Assembly (NCBI RefSeq): GCF_002872475.1
Contig: NZ_CP025682.1
Location: 1,550,001 to 1,614,000 of the forward strand
Direction: 5' to 3'
DNA length: 64,000 nucleotides
From: Pseudazoarcus pumilus
GTDB taxonomy: Bacteria > Pseudomonadota > Gammaproteobacteria > Burkholderiales > Rhodocyclaceae
In this document: piece by piece, positions 39,063 to 48,176 of the stretch
How positions within the stretch are numbered: the stretch's first letter is position 1
Layout: each line of letters begins with the position of its first letter
Program-made: the position numbers and the translations under genes
The notes under the pieces: generated by a model
What the model was told of the DNA's origin: nothing
The model's database searches: none
The model's input: the letters and a program-made list of their open reading frames with translations, nothing else

Positions 39063-39743
39063 CTAGAGGCTTATTTTTCTCCAATGTTTTGCATCCTCGA
39101 TCGCGGCATGAATATGGCGCTCGGGGAATTCGATGGTGGACCCGCCGTGATCTTGCAGCCAATACGCCACGTACCTGTAAAAAACGGTGTTCTCACTTGA
39201 ACTGATTGCGTGATTGGGTAGGGCCTCAGCGAACCAATACGCCAATTCCTGAATGGCCGGCACGAATCTTTTTGCGCAGCGACTTCCGCCACCCTTGCCG
39301 GGGCGATTCAATTCAACCTGTGCCACTATTTCCGCCAAGCTGCGAGCGGACGCGCGCCGCTCTGAATCGTCCTGCTCGATCAGCCGGTCGATCGCTTGCT
39401 CGAAGTGCGAGTCTCTCAAGTGGCGCTTGGCTAGTGGCTTTATCGCAGTATTGCGATCGTAGCTGTCTAACGCCTCAACGTCCGCAGGGGGCAGTGCACT
39501 GATCGCCTGGCGGACGACGCGGATAGCGCGATCCGTGTCGCCGCGACCACTTGCGATTTTCTCCAGCCCCTTTTGCAAGCGTTCTATGTTCGCTGCATAT
39601 TCCTTGAAAGTGACTGCGGGTGCGTACAAGTCCGCGAGGAATCGTTGCCGCTGCGACGCGGCAACTAGTCCGTGTGCCAGCAGTTCTAGTGCGCGTGGTT
39701 CCGTCACATTCAACAGCTTCGAGAGCGTCGTGCGTGCGCTCAT
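39063..39743 (-). CDS. Hypothetical protein (226 aa)
   Basis: A mainly helical soluble protein, beginning MSARTTLSKLLNVTEPRALE and including SRCAKRFVPAIQELAYWFAE and VFYRYVAYWLQDHGGSTIEF near the C-terminus. No catalytic motif or known family is recognised. Its start overlaps the stop of the upstream gene by 4 bp, so the two probably work together. The pair lies between the integrase and the AlpA-like gene, a common place for accessory cargo such as defence genes, but nothing here demonstrates that role. Confidence 0.65.
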   Translation of the reverse strand: MSARTTLSKLLNVTEPRALELLAHGLVAASQRQRFLADLYAPAVTFKEYAANIERLQKGLEKIASGRGDTDRAIRVVRQAISALPPADVEALDSYDRNTAIKPLAKRHLRDSHFEQAIDRLIEQDDSERRASARSLAEIVAQVELNRPGKGGGSRCAKRFVPAIQELAYWFAEALPNHAISSSENTVFYRYVAYWLQDHGGSTIEFPERHIHAAIEDAKHWRKISL

Positions 39744-40459
39744 TTTCGCGCTTCGAATAGGTGAATGACGTTCCCCTCGCGCCGCATCGGTTGACGCTTG
39801 CGCTCCTTCTCGGCGCGATCAGGATCAATCAGTGGCTTCGGTCGCGGAAGTGCCCACATGCGGGACATGAATTCATGTTCAGCCCGATGGTATGCAGCCC
39901 AGCGCGCCGACCCTTCCTGCTCGCTGACGATGATCGTTACCCGGAAGGTATGCTTCGAAGCGCGCTCAATCCACCTATCCCCTGCGTTCCATCCTGCTGT
40001 TCGTCGCGACGTCTTGCCGCCGCGATGGATTGAACCGTCGGCAAGGATTGTAACTACCGTTTTGGGCATTCCTGTGGAGCCGGGCAGATGGCACGGGGCA
40101 ACAAGGCCAGCGGCGACTAAGGCAGAAGCTGTGCCTCGGAAGGTGTCTCCATGCGGATAGGATTCTTTTTTCACTCCTGGAGCGTACTCGAAAGTCACGG
40201 AAGGGCGCTCGGGTCGATCAGGGAATCGGATATGCGCACGAAATTTCCCGTCGTGCCATGCCTCAATGTATCCCGGAAAACCGCGAGGATCTACGAAGCG
40301 TAGGCGGCGTTTGGGGCCTCCTGTTTCGCCGGGGTAGGGTTGATCTACTGCGAGCCCTAGCCCTTGTAGCTGTTCCTTCGTGCCGTAAAGACTCTCTCCC
40401 CACCAGCATGGGCTAAACTCAATCTCGCTGTGATCTGCCGTAGAATTTCCTGTAGGCAT
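39740..40459 (-). CDS. Hypothetical protein (239 aa)
   Basis: The product begins MPTGNSTADHSEIEFSPCWW and contains LRFVDPRGFPGYIEAWHDGK and KTVVTILADGSIHRGGKTSR. The C-terminus is basic, with EKERKRQPMRREGNVIHLFE, and ends ARK. No family recognised. The last residues VIHLFEARK resemble the integrase tail VIELAEARK. It is followed with a 4-bp overlap by the 226-residue gene and starts 94 bp downstream of the integrase. Confidence 0.62.
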   Translation of the reverse strand: MPTGNSTADHSEIEFSPCWWGESLYGTKEQLQGLGLAVDQPYPGETGGPKRRLRFVDPRGFPGYIEAWHDGKFRAHIRFPDRPERPSVTFEYAPGVKKESYPHGDTFRGTASALVAAGLVAPCHLPGSTGMPKTVVTILADGSIHRGGKTSRRTAGWNAGDRWIERASKHTFRVTIIVSEQEGSARWAAYHRAEHEFMSRMWALPRPKPLIDPDRAEKERKRQPMRREGNVIHLFEARK

Positions 40460-40553
40460 GGTGCATCTCCTTGCAGGTGCATATGCTCAGGGCCGGTCGG
40501 ATGTTCCCGCATCCGCTCGGCCCGCCTCATAGGCGGCTACCGGACGGCGCCGC

Positions 40554-41840
40554 TTATTTCCGGGCCTCCGCGAGTTCAATCACGTCGGCTTTCTCGGTTT
40601 CGCCATTGAGTCCCGCCAGCGCTACCGAGGCGGCGCGCTCGGCAATGGTCTTGCGGGCGTCCTCGGCGTAGTGGATATAACGCAGGGTGGTTTCAACCTG
40701 TTTGTGTCCTAGCAACTCCATCAGCTCCACGGCCGATGCTCCCTGCATGGCAAAGTGAGTCCCGATGCTGTGGCGAAGGCCGTGCAGTCCGAGGTCGGCA
40801 GGCAGGCGGGCACGGGTGCGGACCTTGGGCCACTCGCGGCCCAGTTCGATGGGGCTGTCAGCACGCCAGGCGCGAAAAACGTAATCGTCGGCCTCGCCGG
40901 CAGGCTGTCGCGCGATGATTGCCTGCGCCTCGGCCGGCAACATGATGATGCGGGGCTTGCCGCTGCGGTGCCCGGTCTTGTGGGCGTGCGGCGGTAGCAC
41001 GATGCGGCCGGCCTTCAGATCGACGTACTTCCACCGCAGCCCGGAGACTTCTCCACGCCGTGCGCCCGTTAGCGCGATCAGGCGGATTGCGTCAGCGGCA
41101 GGGGAGCGCAGTCGCTTCTCGTCCTCAAGTTCCTGGATGGCCTCGAACATGCGCCGGTAGTCGTCGGCACTGTCCAGAATGGTGTCGCGAGTGCCGGTCT
41201 GCCAGCACTTCATGGTGCTGGCCGGGTTGTCCTTCAAATAACCTTGTTCCGCCGCCCACTTGTAGAGCGCGGACAGCAGCAGCACGGCCTTGTCGGCGGT
41301 ACCCTTGCCGCCTCTCACTTTCGCAAGCCCTCTGCTGCGGCCGGTCTTGACGTTGGCGGCCGTCTTGCCCTCGGTGATTTCGCGGTGCATGCGCTTGACC
41401 ATCTCGGGGGTTACACGGTCGGCGAAGTGCTTGCCCATCGTTGGGCGCAGGTGCCGCTCGATGCGACCACGGTCGACAGTGCGCGTGCTGTCTGCTTTCG
41501 CCTGGAATGCTTCGCTGTCCAGGTAGGCGTCGAGCAGATCGCCGACGGTCTCGGCCTTGCGACGCTCCTGTTTTTCGCCCTGCGGGTCTTTGCCGCTGTG
41601 CACCTGAAAGGCGAGTTCCTTGGCTTTGCGCCGTGCCATGTCGGTAGTCAGGGTGTCGGACAGCTTGCCGATGGTCAGGCGTCGGGTGCGTCCCTCGGGG
41701 GATCGGTATTGATAGACGAATGAGCGCGCCCCCGACGGGAAAATCTTGATACCGAAGCCCTTTATTTCGTCATCCCATGCGAATACTTCGCGGTCTGGAA
41801 TCTGTAGCTTTTCTACAAATGCCTTGGTCAGTTTCGGCAT
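40554..41840 (-). CDS. Tyrosine recombinase (integrase) of the tRNA-His element
   Basis: This 428-residue integrase catalyses site-specific insertion into tRNA-His. It has an N-terminal DUF4102-like arm-binding domain (FAWDDEIKGFGIKIFPSGAR and YRSPEGRTRRLTIG), a SAM-like core domain, and a catalytic domain. The catalytic domain has the first Arg in LTGARRGEVSGLRWKYVD, HGLRHSIGTHFAMQGAS (His-x-x-Arg), and the Tyr in TTLRYIHYAEDA. Start chosen at ATG 41840 because GGAGGAGAG lies upstream. The open frame continues past this point through attR but without a start signal. Confidence 0.93.
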   Translation of the reverse strand: MPKLTKAFVEKLQIPDREVFAWDDEIKGFGIKIFPSGARSFVYQYRSPEGRTRRLTIGKLSDTLTTDMARRKAKELAFQVHSGKDPQGEKQERRKAETVGDLLDAYLDSEAFQAKADSTRTVDRGRIERHLRPTMGKHFADRVTPEMVKRMHREITEGKTAANVKTGRSRGLAKVRGGKGTADKAVLLLSALYKWAAEQGYLKDNPASTMKCWQTGTRDTILDSADDYRRMFEAIQELEDEKRLRSPAADAIRLIALTGARRGEVSGLRWKYVDLKAGRIVLPPHAHKTGHRSGKPRIIMLPAEAQAIIARQPAGEADDYVFRAWRADSPIELGREWPKVRTRARLPADLGLHGLRHSIGTHFAMQGASAVELMELLGHKQVETTLRYIHYAEDARKTIAERAASVALAGLNGETEKADVIELAEARK

Positions 41841-41867
41841 ACTCCAGCTCTCCTCCAAATGTGCCAC

Positions 41868-41990
41868 AGTAAGCACATAGTAACGGTCAGGGGGTAAATA
41901 TGAGTTTGAGTGCTGGAATTGAAAGTAACGGGTTTCGCCAGTGAATACAAGGAAACGGTAAGTTTGTGGTTTCACACAGTAAGCATCGGA
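41868..41990. promoter_or_regulatory. Candidate integrase arm-type sites, right end
   Basis: AGTAAGCACATAGTAA at 41868-41883 and ACAGTAAGCATCGG at 41977-41990 share the AGTAAGCA core with the left-end repeats at 33173-33192. They lie between the integrase start and attR, where arm sites and the integrase promoter are expected. The rest of 41841-42015 shows no gene. Confidence 0.5.
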
Positions 41991-42015
41991 AAATGGCAGA
42001 AATGCACCAAAATGG

Positions 42016-42063
42016 GGATTGTGGCTCCAGGTGTCACGGGTTCGATTCCCGTATGTCGCCCCA
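42016..42063 (+). repeat. attR, 48-bp copy of the tRNA-His 3' end
   Basis: The copy is identical to 33081-33128 and marks the right end of the element. It lacks the 5' half of the tRNA and is not a functional gene. Confidence 0.93.
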
Positions 42064-42070
42064 TCACACG

Positions 42071-42105
42071 CCAAACGGCACCCTGCGGGGTGCCGTTTGG
42101 CGTTT
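42071..42105 (+). terminator. Displaced terminator of the tRNA cluster
   Basis: CCAAACGGCACCC-TGCG-GGGTGCCGTTTGG is a perfect 13-bp stem followed by CGTTTT. It lies 8 bases after attR and would have ended tRNA-His transcription before the element inserted. Confidence 0.85.
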
Positions 42106-42120
42106 TCGCGTATGCAAAAG

Positions 42121-42150
42121 AAAAAAGCCCGGGGCTTTTACTCCCGGGCC
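42121..42150 (-). terminator. Terminator of the ectABC operon
   Basis: On the minus strand GGCCCGGG and CCCCGGGC form a stem followed by TTTTTT, 22 bases after the ectC stop. It forms a convergent pair with the tRNA terminator. Confidence 0.85.
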
Positions 42151-42171
42151 TTTCGCACGTTGCGTCTCGGA

Positions 42172-42561
<390 letters not shown>

Positions 42562-42613
42562 GAATGCTCCTTGTGGGTAGAGGATGCCTCGCGCGGCGCG
42601 CGGGGCAGAAGGT

Positions 42614-43879
42614 TCACGCCGCGTCCTTGGACTGCGACTTGATGACCGAGGCGGTGCTGCGCTCGATGATATCGAGTCCGCGCACCAGTTCTTCCTCGCT
42701 CATCGTCAGGCTGGGCAGCAGCTTGAGCACCTCGTCGGAGATGCCGGCGGTCTCGATGATCAGGCCATTGTCGAAACATTCGGCCGAGATCTTTCCGGGG
42801 AGTTCGGCGTCTTCGAACGCAACGCCCCAGATCAGGCCGCGACCGCGCACCGTGGCGGCCAGGCCGAGCTTGTCGATGATCGCGTTCAGGCGGCTCGAGA
42901 CGAGCTTCTCCTTGGCCGCGAGCGACTTCTCGAACCAGCCGTCGGCCCAGAACTCCAGCGCCGCGGTGGCGGTCACGAAGGCCGGGTTGTGACCACGGAA
43001 GGTGCCGTTGTGCTCGCCCGGCGCCCACTCGTCGAGTTCGGGCTTCATCAGCACCAGCGCCAGCGGCAGGCCGTAGCCGGAGAGCGACTTGGACAGCGTG
43101 ATGATGTCGGGCTCGATCCCTGCGTCTTCGAAGCTGAAGAACTTGCCGGTGCGGCCGCAGCCGACCTGGATGTCGTCGACGATGAGCAGCACGCCGTGCT
43201 CGCGCGTGATGTCGCGCAGGCGACGCAGCCATTCCATGCTCGCGACGTTGACGCCGCCTTCGGCCTGCACGGTCTCGAGGATCACCGCCGCCGGCGTATC
43301 CAGGCCGCTGCCGTCGTCGGCGAGCATGCGCGCGAGGTAATCGAGGGTGTCGATGTCGTCACCCAGATAGCCCTCGAAAGGCACGGCCAGCGTATTGTTG
43401 AGCGGTACTCCGGCGCCGGCGCGCTTGAAGCCGTTGCCGGTGACGGCGAGCGAACCTAGGGTCATGCCATGGAAGGCATTGGTGAAATTGACGATGCGCT
43501 CGCGGCCCGTGACCTTGCGCGCGAGCTTGAGCGCGGTCTCCACGGCATTGGTGCCGGTCGGTCCGGGAAACTGCATCTTGTAGGCCATGTTGCGCGGCTT
43601 GAGGATGACCTCCTGGAAGCGCTCGATGAAGTTGCGCTTGGCTACGCTGTACATGTCCAGCGAATGGGTGATGCCGTCCGCGGCCAGATAGTCGATCAGC
43701 GCGGCCTTGATGCGGTCCGGGTTATGCCCGTAGTTGAGCACACCGGCACCGGCGAAAAAGTCCAGATAGCTGCGGCCGTTCTCGTCCGTCATCCAGGCGC
43801 CCTTGGCACTCTTGAATACGGTGGGGAAGTTGCGGCAGTAGCTGCGCACCTCGGATTCGTACTGTTCGAAGATGTTCAT
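42614..43879 (-). CDS. ectB: Diaminobutyrate-2-oxoglutarate transaminase
   Basis: EctB converts aspartate semialdehyde to diaminobutyrate using glutamate and PLP. The 421-residue class III aminotransferase begins [20 protein letters not shown]. It has [14 protein letters not shown], the [16 protein letters not shown] cofactor region, [18 protein letters not shown], and the PLP Lys in [30 protein letters not shown] site precedes the ATG. It lies between ectA and ectC in one operon. Confidence 0.96.
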   Translation of the reverse strand: MNIFEQYESEVRSYCRNFPTVFKSAKGAWMTDENGRSYLDFFAGAGVLNYGHNPDRIKAALIDYLAADGITHSLDMYSVAKRNFIERFQEVILKPRNMAYKMQFPGPTGTNAVETALKLARKVTGRERIVNFTNAFHGMTLGSLAVTGNGFKRAGAGVPLNNTLAVPFEGYLGDDIDTLDYLARMLADDGSGLDTPAAVILETVQAEGGVNVASMEWLRRLRDITREHGVLLIVDDIQVGCGRTGKFFSFEDAGIEPDIITLSKSLSGYGLPLALVLMKPELDEWAPGEHNGTFRGHNPAFVTATAALEFWADGWFEKSLAAKEKLVSSRLNAIIDKLGLAATVRGRGLIWGVAFEDAELPGKISAECFDNGLIIETAGISDEVLKLLPSLTMSEEELVRGLDIIERSTASVIKSQSKDAA

Positions 43880-43917
43880 GTTCGATCCTCCTCGTTATCG
43901 GTAATAGTCGGGATTCT

Positions 43918-44427
43918 TCATGGTTGGGCGAACGGCCCGATGCGGTACAGGCGTTCGGCCTCATGCGGTTCCGGGAACAGGTTCTCGGTGAAATGCGGAT
44001 GATCCGTGCAGTCGACGCCCAGATCGCGTGCGACGGCCTTGAACAGCTTCTGCGAGGGCACGTTGTCGGCGGTGATCGTCGCCGTCATCCACCTGGCGTC
44101 GCGCACGCCCGGCAGCTTCAGCCACTCGCGCAGCAGCTTCTTGCCCATGCCCTTGCCGCGCATCTGCGGTGCCACGCCGACCTGCCACACGAAGGCCGCA
44201 TCGGGATCGCGCGGCGGGCGGTAGCCGACCACGGCGCCGACGGTCACGCCGTCACGTTCGGCGATCAGGCAGGTCTCGCCGAAGTCGGTGGCGAAGATCA
44301 GGTAGAAATAGGCGGAATTCAGTTCCAGCGTTCCGGCATCGCGCACGAGACGCCACAGGGCGGCACCGTCTTCGGGCGTGGCCGCGCGGTAGGTCAAGGT
44401 GTCGTTGTCGTCGGTCGCTGCTGTCAT
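43918..44427 (-). CDS. ectA: Diaminobutyrate acetyltransferase
   Basis: EctA acetylates diaminobutyrate with acetyl-CoA. The 169-residue GNAT protein has LVRDAGTLELNSAYFYLIF near the N-terminus and the acetyl-CoA motif QVGVAPQMRGKGMGKKLL. ITADNVPSQKLFKAVARDLG follows. The start at ATG 44427 is preferred because AGGG lies 7 bases upstream. ATG 44433 has no room for a ribosome-binding site. The frame stays open far upstream but that part does not resemble EctA. Confidence 0.94.
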   Translation of the reverse strand: MTAATDDNDTLTYRAATPEDGAALWRLVRDAGTLELNSAYFYLIFATDFGETCLIAERDGVTVGAVVGYRPPRDPDAAFVWQVGVAPQMRGKGMGKKLLREWLKLPGVRDARWMTATITADNVPSQKLFKAVARDLGVDCTDHPHFTENLFPEPHEAERLYRIGPFAQP

Positions 44428-44803
44428 GGGCATCCCTGTAATCTGTTTGTCATATTGGCGGCCGACGCGGGGTCTCAGCCAGACGCCGGCTCTTAGAATC
44501 AATCGTAGTGGATCGCGGGCAGAAATCGACCAGAGCGCGTGCGAGCGCAACGGCCAGGCTGCTTCAGGCTTGAGACGGTGAGTGCCCGGGCGTCGCCGGT
44601 CGGGGAAAAGCGGGGGAGGACTGTGTCGGGTTCGTCTGTCGCGTAACCGTGCATCGATCTGCAAACTGCACCAGTACTGGTCGTCTGCTGCTGTGAGGAT
44701 GCGTGCAGTTTAACATATTTGGACGAATCTATCGAGGCCGCCACGCCGGCCTCGGCAGCCCTTACAATCCGGGGCTCGACCGCAATCCGACCGGAGATCC
44801 GAC
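44428..44803. promoter_or_regulatory. Divergent control region between ectA and the TIR-like gene
   Basis: This 376-bp gap has no convincing gene. It contains AAACTGCA (44663-44670) and its inverted match TGCAGTTT (44705-44712), the palindrome ACCAGTACTGGT (44670-44681), and a TACAAT hexamer at 44764-44769 pointing at the TIR-like gene. The ect promoter must lie in the left part, but no consensus sigma-70 pair stands out. No ectR is adjacent. Confidence 0.45.
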
Positions 44804-45688
44804 ATGCAGCAGGTGCTGATCGCACATCGCAACGACGAAGGGCGCCATGCGGCCGACCGCATCCGCGGCGCGCTCGATGCCAGCCTGCACGTGCGCTGCA
44901 CGAATCTGGACGAACTCGCTGACGAGCAGATCGAAGCGGCCGTGCGCCGCGCCGATCGCGTGCTGGTGATCGTCGATCGTGACTGGGCGGACGGGGGGAG
45001 TCGTGCGCTTGACGACGAGCCGGGCCGACGTCTGCACTCCGCGGTCGTCGTGGCCCTTGCGCAAGGGCGTGCGCTGCTGGCAATCACCCTGAACGACGCC
45101 GGGCTGCCGGCGGACGATGCGCTCGGCGACGCGATCGCGCCCCTGTCTTCAGCGCCGGTATTCCCGCTCTCCGCGGACGACTGGGCGGACGACGTCGCTG
45201 CGCTGATCGACGAAGTATCGGCCGCGCTGCCTGTCCCGGCCGGGCCGCTGCGCGACCAGAGTTCGCGGCAGATCCTGTTCGCCGCCGCGCTGGTCGGTAT
45301 CGTCGTTTTGCTCGGCGGTCTGTTGGTCGCGAGCCGCATCTGGTTTGTCGACGCACCGCCGGCGGTTGGGCAGTGGGTGGCCGAGGTCGATTACGGCCGC
45401 GGGGTGGTGCGCGAGGAGCGCTTCGAATTCCGCCAGACCGCGGGCGAGATCGCCGGCAGTGCGAGCTGGCAGGGTGCGCGCCGCGTGATCGAGGATTCGG
45501 TGCTCGACGGCGAGCGCCTGTCCTTCCATATCCGCACGCACGAGACACTGGGTAGCCAGCGTCGCGAACTGCGTCACGATTACGTGGCGGTGCCTGAGGG
45601 GCCCGATTCGCTGCGCTTCACGCTACGCACCTCCGGCGGGTTCACGGAACGCGACGAACTCCGCTTCAAGGCGACGCGCGCGCAATGA
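44804..45688 (+). CDS. TIR-like domain protein with one membrane helix
   Basis: Residues 1-140 look like a bacterial TIR domain: VLIAHRNDEGRHAADRIRGA, DRVLVIVDRDWADGGSRALD, then RLHSAVVVALAQGRALLAIT and SADDWADDVAALIDEV. In NADase TIR domains the RLH position usually holds the catalytic Glu (LE-I-A-AL). Here it is His-Ser, so enzymatic activity is doubtful. Residues about 155-182 form a membrane helix, followed by a roughly 110-residue beta-rich domain (VGQWVAEVDYGRGVVREERF) likely in the periplasm. The role is unknown: signalling scaffold or adaptor is possible. It is divergent to ectABC. Confidence 0.65.
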   Translation: MQQVLIAHRNDEGRHAADRIRGALDASLHVRCTNLDELADEQIEAAVRRADRVLVIVDRDWADGGSRALDDEPGRRLHSAVVVALAQGRALLAITLNDAGLPADDALGDAIAPLSSAPVFPLSADDWADDVAALIDEVSAALPVPAGPLRDQSSRQILFAAALVGIVVLLGGLLVASRIWFVDAPPAVGQWVAEVDYGRGVVREERFEFRQTAGEIAGSASWQGARRVIEDSVLDGERLSFHIRTHETLGSQRRELRHDYVAVPEGPDSLRFTLRTSGGFTERDELRFKATRAQ

Positions 45689-45725
45689 GGCAGGTCGTCG
45701 AAGCCTTCGCGGTACCCGCCACACC

Positions 45726-46859
45726 ATGAGTCCTAGACCGCACCCTGGCGCGTGGACGTGCATCTTCCTGCCGTTCGCGCTGGGCTATTACCTGTCGTAT
45801 CTGCTGCGCACCGTCAACGCCGTGATCTCGCCGGATCTCACGCGCGAGCTGTCGCTGTCCGCTGCCGATCTGGGTCTGCTGACCAGCGCCTACTTCCTGA
45901 CTTTCGGCCTGGCGCAGATTCCGCTTGGCATCGCCCTCGATCGCTTCGGTCCGAAGCGCATCAACGTGGTGCTGTTGCTGATCGCAGCCTTCGGTGCGGT
46001 GGTGTTCGCATTGGGTGATAGCCGCAGCGAGCTGACGCTGGCGCGCGGCCTGATCGGGCTGGGGGTGTCGGCCTGCCTGATGTCCGGGCTCAAGGCCTTC
46101 TCGCTGTGGTTCCCGCCGGAGCGTCAGAGCTCGATGACCGGCTTCATCATGGCCTCCGGGGCGCTTGGCGCACTGACCGCCGCCACCCCGGTCGAGGCGG
46201 TGCTGCCCCTGATCGGCTGGCGCGGGGTGTTCTGGGCCATCGCTGCGGTATCGCTCGCGGCCGCAGCCTACGTCGCGGTGGTCGTGCCCGAGGCGCCGCG
46301 CCATGACGGCGGGACGACGTTGCGCCAAGCCATGGGCGGACTGCGGGGCATCTTCACGTCGCCCGACTTCCTGCGCTTTGCCGGCACGGCCTTGTTCTTC
46401 ACCGGCGGCTTCATGGCCTTGCAGAGCCTGTGGGCCGTGCCATGGCTGATGGAAATGGACGGACTGAGCCGTTCCGGCGCAGCCGGTTACCTCGTCGTGC
46501 TCAATCTGGGCATGTTCACGGGTCAGCTTGCCATCGGCTTCTTCGGTACGCGGCTGGTGCGGCGCGGTGTGCGCCCGGTCAATCTGATGCAGGCCGGCTA
46601 CTGCATGGTGCTGCTCGTCGAACTGGCCATCGTGCTCGGTGGCGGGCCGTCCATCCTGTTGTGGTTCGCGATCGGCCTGCTGGCTGCGGTCAATGCGCAG
46701 GCCTATGTCGCAGCGGCCTCGTGCTTCCCGCGCGAGGCCTTTGGTCGGGTCAGCACCGCGATCAACCTGATGGCCTTCGGCGTGCTGATCGCGATCCAAT
46801 GCGTGGCGATCGTGCCGCTCTTCCTCGGCGCGCGACGCCAGGGTGCTCACACGAACTGA
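45726..46859 (+). CDS. Major facilitator superfamily transporter
   Basis: The 377-residue protein has about eleven or twelve membrane helices. An MFS signature loop DRFGPKRINV follows helix 2 (TSAYFLTFGLAQIPLGIAL), and CLMSGLKAFSLWFPPERQSS precedes helix 5. It is a little shorter than typical 400-residue members. The substrate is not evident. It may be in an operon with the TIR-like gene 37 bp upstream, and it overlaps the next gene convergently by 13 bp. Confidence 0.85.
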   Translation: MSPRPHPGAWTCIFLPFALGYYLSYLLRTVNAVISPDLTRELSLSAADLGLLTSAYFLTFGLAQIPLGIALDRFGPKRINVVLLLIAAFGAVVFALGDSRSELTLARGLIGLGVSACLMSGLKAFSLWFPPERQSSMTGFIMASGALGALTAATPVEAVLPLIGWRGVFWAIAAVSLAAAAYVAVVVPEAPRHDGGTTLRQAMGGLRGIFTSPDFLRFAGTALFFTGGFMALQSLWAVPWLMEMDGLSRSGAAGYLVVLNLGMFTGQLAIGFFGTRLVRRGVRPVNLMQAGYCMVLLVELAIVLGGGPSILLWFAIGLLAAVNAQAYVAAASCFPREAFGRVSTAINLMAFGVLIAIQCVAIVPLFLGARRQGAHTN

Positions 46860-48109
46860 GCCGCCGCGTGGCCCGACGACCAGGCCCACTGGAAGTTGAA
46901 ACCGCCCAGGCGACCGGTGACGTCCACGACCTCGCCGATGAAGAACAGCCCGGGCACGACGCGCGCCTCCATGGTCTTGGACGACAGTGCGCGCGTATCC
47001 ACGCCGCCGAGCGTGACCTCGGCCTTGGCATAGCCCTGGGTGCCCGATGGCGCGATGTGCCAGTCGCACAAGGCCTCGGCGACGGCATCGAGTTCGGCCG
47101 GCGCGAAGCGGTTGAGTGGTCGCTCCCAGCCATACAGCGCACACCAGGCATGGGCGAATCGGCGTGGCAGGACGTCGGCCAGCAGATTCGCGAGCAAGGC
47201 CTTCTCGTTCGCGCGCTCGGCCAGCCAGGCGCGCACGTCCAGGCCCGGCAGCAGGTCGACCGACACCGGTTGCCACGGCGCGTCGACGTAGGCCTGCTGC
47301 TGCCAGTAGCTCGACACCTGCAGGATCACCGGACCCGAAAGCCCGCGATGGGTCACCAGCATGGCCTCGCGGAAGCGCCCGCCGTCGCAATGCGCGACCA
47401 CATCGAGCGATGCGCCTGCCAGCGGCTTGAAGCGCTCCAGGGTCTCGGGCGCCAGCGTCAGCGGCACCAGCGCAGGGCGCGGGGGCACGATTTCGAGGCC
47501 GAACTGTTCGGCGATGCGGTAGCCGAAAGGCGTTGCGCCGATTTTCGGGATGGACAATCCGCCGGTGGCGATCACCAGGCTCTCGCAGCGCACACGCCCG
47601 CGTGCCGTGTCCAGTTCGAAGCGTGTTGCATCCGCGTCGATAGCGCGCACCGCGTCGACCGCGCATGGCATCGCCCAGTCGACGCCACCCCATTCGCATT
47701 CGGTGCGCAGCATGGCGATGATGTCCTGTGCGGACTCGTCGCAGAACAGCTGGCCATGCTCGCGCTCGTGCCAGGCGATGCCGTGCCGATCGACCATGTC
47801 GATGAAATCGGTCGAGGTGAAGCGCGCCAGGGCCGAGCGGGCGAAGTGCGCATTGCGCGACAGGAAGTTGCCGGGTTCTACGCGGCGGTTGGTGAAGTTG
47901 CAGCGCCCGCCGCCGGAGATGCGGATCTTCTCGGCGAGCTTCTCGGCGTGGTCGATGAGCAGCACGCGACGTCCGCGCTGCCCGGCCAGCGCGGCGCACA
48001 TCATGCCGGCTGCGCCTGCGCCGATCACGATCGCGTCGTAGTGGGATCCGTCGAGCTCGGGCGCGTTTGCATGGATGGGGGGCTTGCTGTGCACGGGCGT
48101 GTGCTCCAC
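46847..48109 (-). CDS. HI0933/YhiN-family NAD(P)/FAD-dependent oxidoreductase
   Basis: The 420-residue flavoprotein has the dinucleotide motif [20 protein letters not shown], then [20 protein letters not shown], a YhiN hallmark, and [20 protein letters not shown]. The C-terminal [20 protein letters not shown] and the final [15 protein letters not shown] complete the FAD site. The physiological substrate is unknown in this family. Confidence 0.9.
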   Translation of the reverse strand: MEHTPVHSKPPIHANAPELDGSHYDAIVIGAGAAGMMCAALAGQRGRRVLLIDHAEKLAEKIRISGGGRCNFTNRRVEPGNFLSRNAHFARSALARFTSTDFIDMVDRHGIAWHEREHGQLFCDESAQDIIAMLRTECEWGGVDWAMPCAVDAVRAIDADATRFELDTARGRVRCESLVIATGGLSIPKIGATPFGYRIAEQFGLEIVPPRPALVPLTLAPETLERFKPLAGASLDVVAHCDGGRFREAMLVTHRGLSGPVILQVSSYWQQQAYVDAPWQPVSVDLLPGLDVRAWLAERANEKALLANLLADVLPRRFAHAWCALYGWERPLNRFAPAELDAVAEALCDWHIAPSGTQGYAKAEVTLGGVDTRALSSKTMEARVVPGLFFIGEVVDVTGRLGGFNFQWAWSSGHAAAQFV

Positions 48110-48176
48110 TGTCTACTGCACCGCGAAAGCGGCGCAGCATACGCGCAGGATTCACCCGCAGCAACGGAGGATAGTG

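Larger units (their letters stand above)
33081..42063. mobile_element. 9-kb integrative element in tRNA-His, satellite-like, with a lone capsid gene
   Basis: The element is bounded by perfect 48-bp direct repeats from tRNA-His. Apart from the tRNA sequence, all its genes point leftward (minus strand). From right to left: tyrosine integrase, two unknown proteins, an AlpA-like HTH protein, a tiny membrane protein, an unknown protein, a DUF3987 P-loop protein, an iteron-rich region, five small proteins including a second HTH protein, an HK97-fold capsid protein with membrane helices, and two small unknown proteins. No portal, terminase, protease, tail or lysis gene is visible, so it is not a complete prophage. 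The layout recalls P4-like satellites but is not a known type to me. Confidence 0.88.

Noticed and set aside
33081-42063. A complete prophage
   Set aside because: No portal, terminase, protease, tail or lysis gene is found in 9 kb, and the interval is too short for a tailed phage.
41841-42074. N-terminal extension of the integrase through attR
   Set aside because: The frame is open, but it includes the tRNA-derived repeat. The GGAGGAGAG site before ATG 41840 marks the real start.
44804-46859. TIR-like gene plus transporter as a Thoeris-like defence system
   Set aside because: No SIR2, Macro/SLOG or NAD-consuming partner is adjacent, and the TIR-like domain lacks the expected catalytic Glu.
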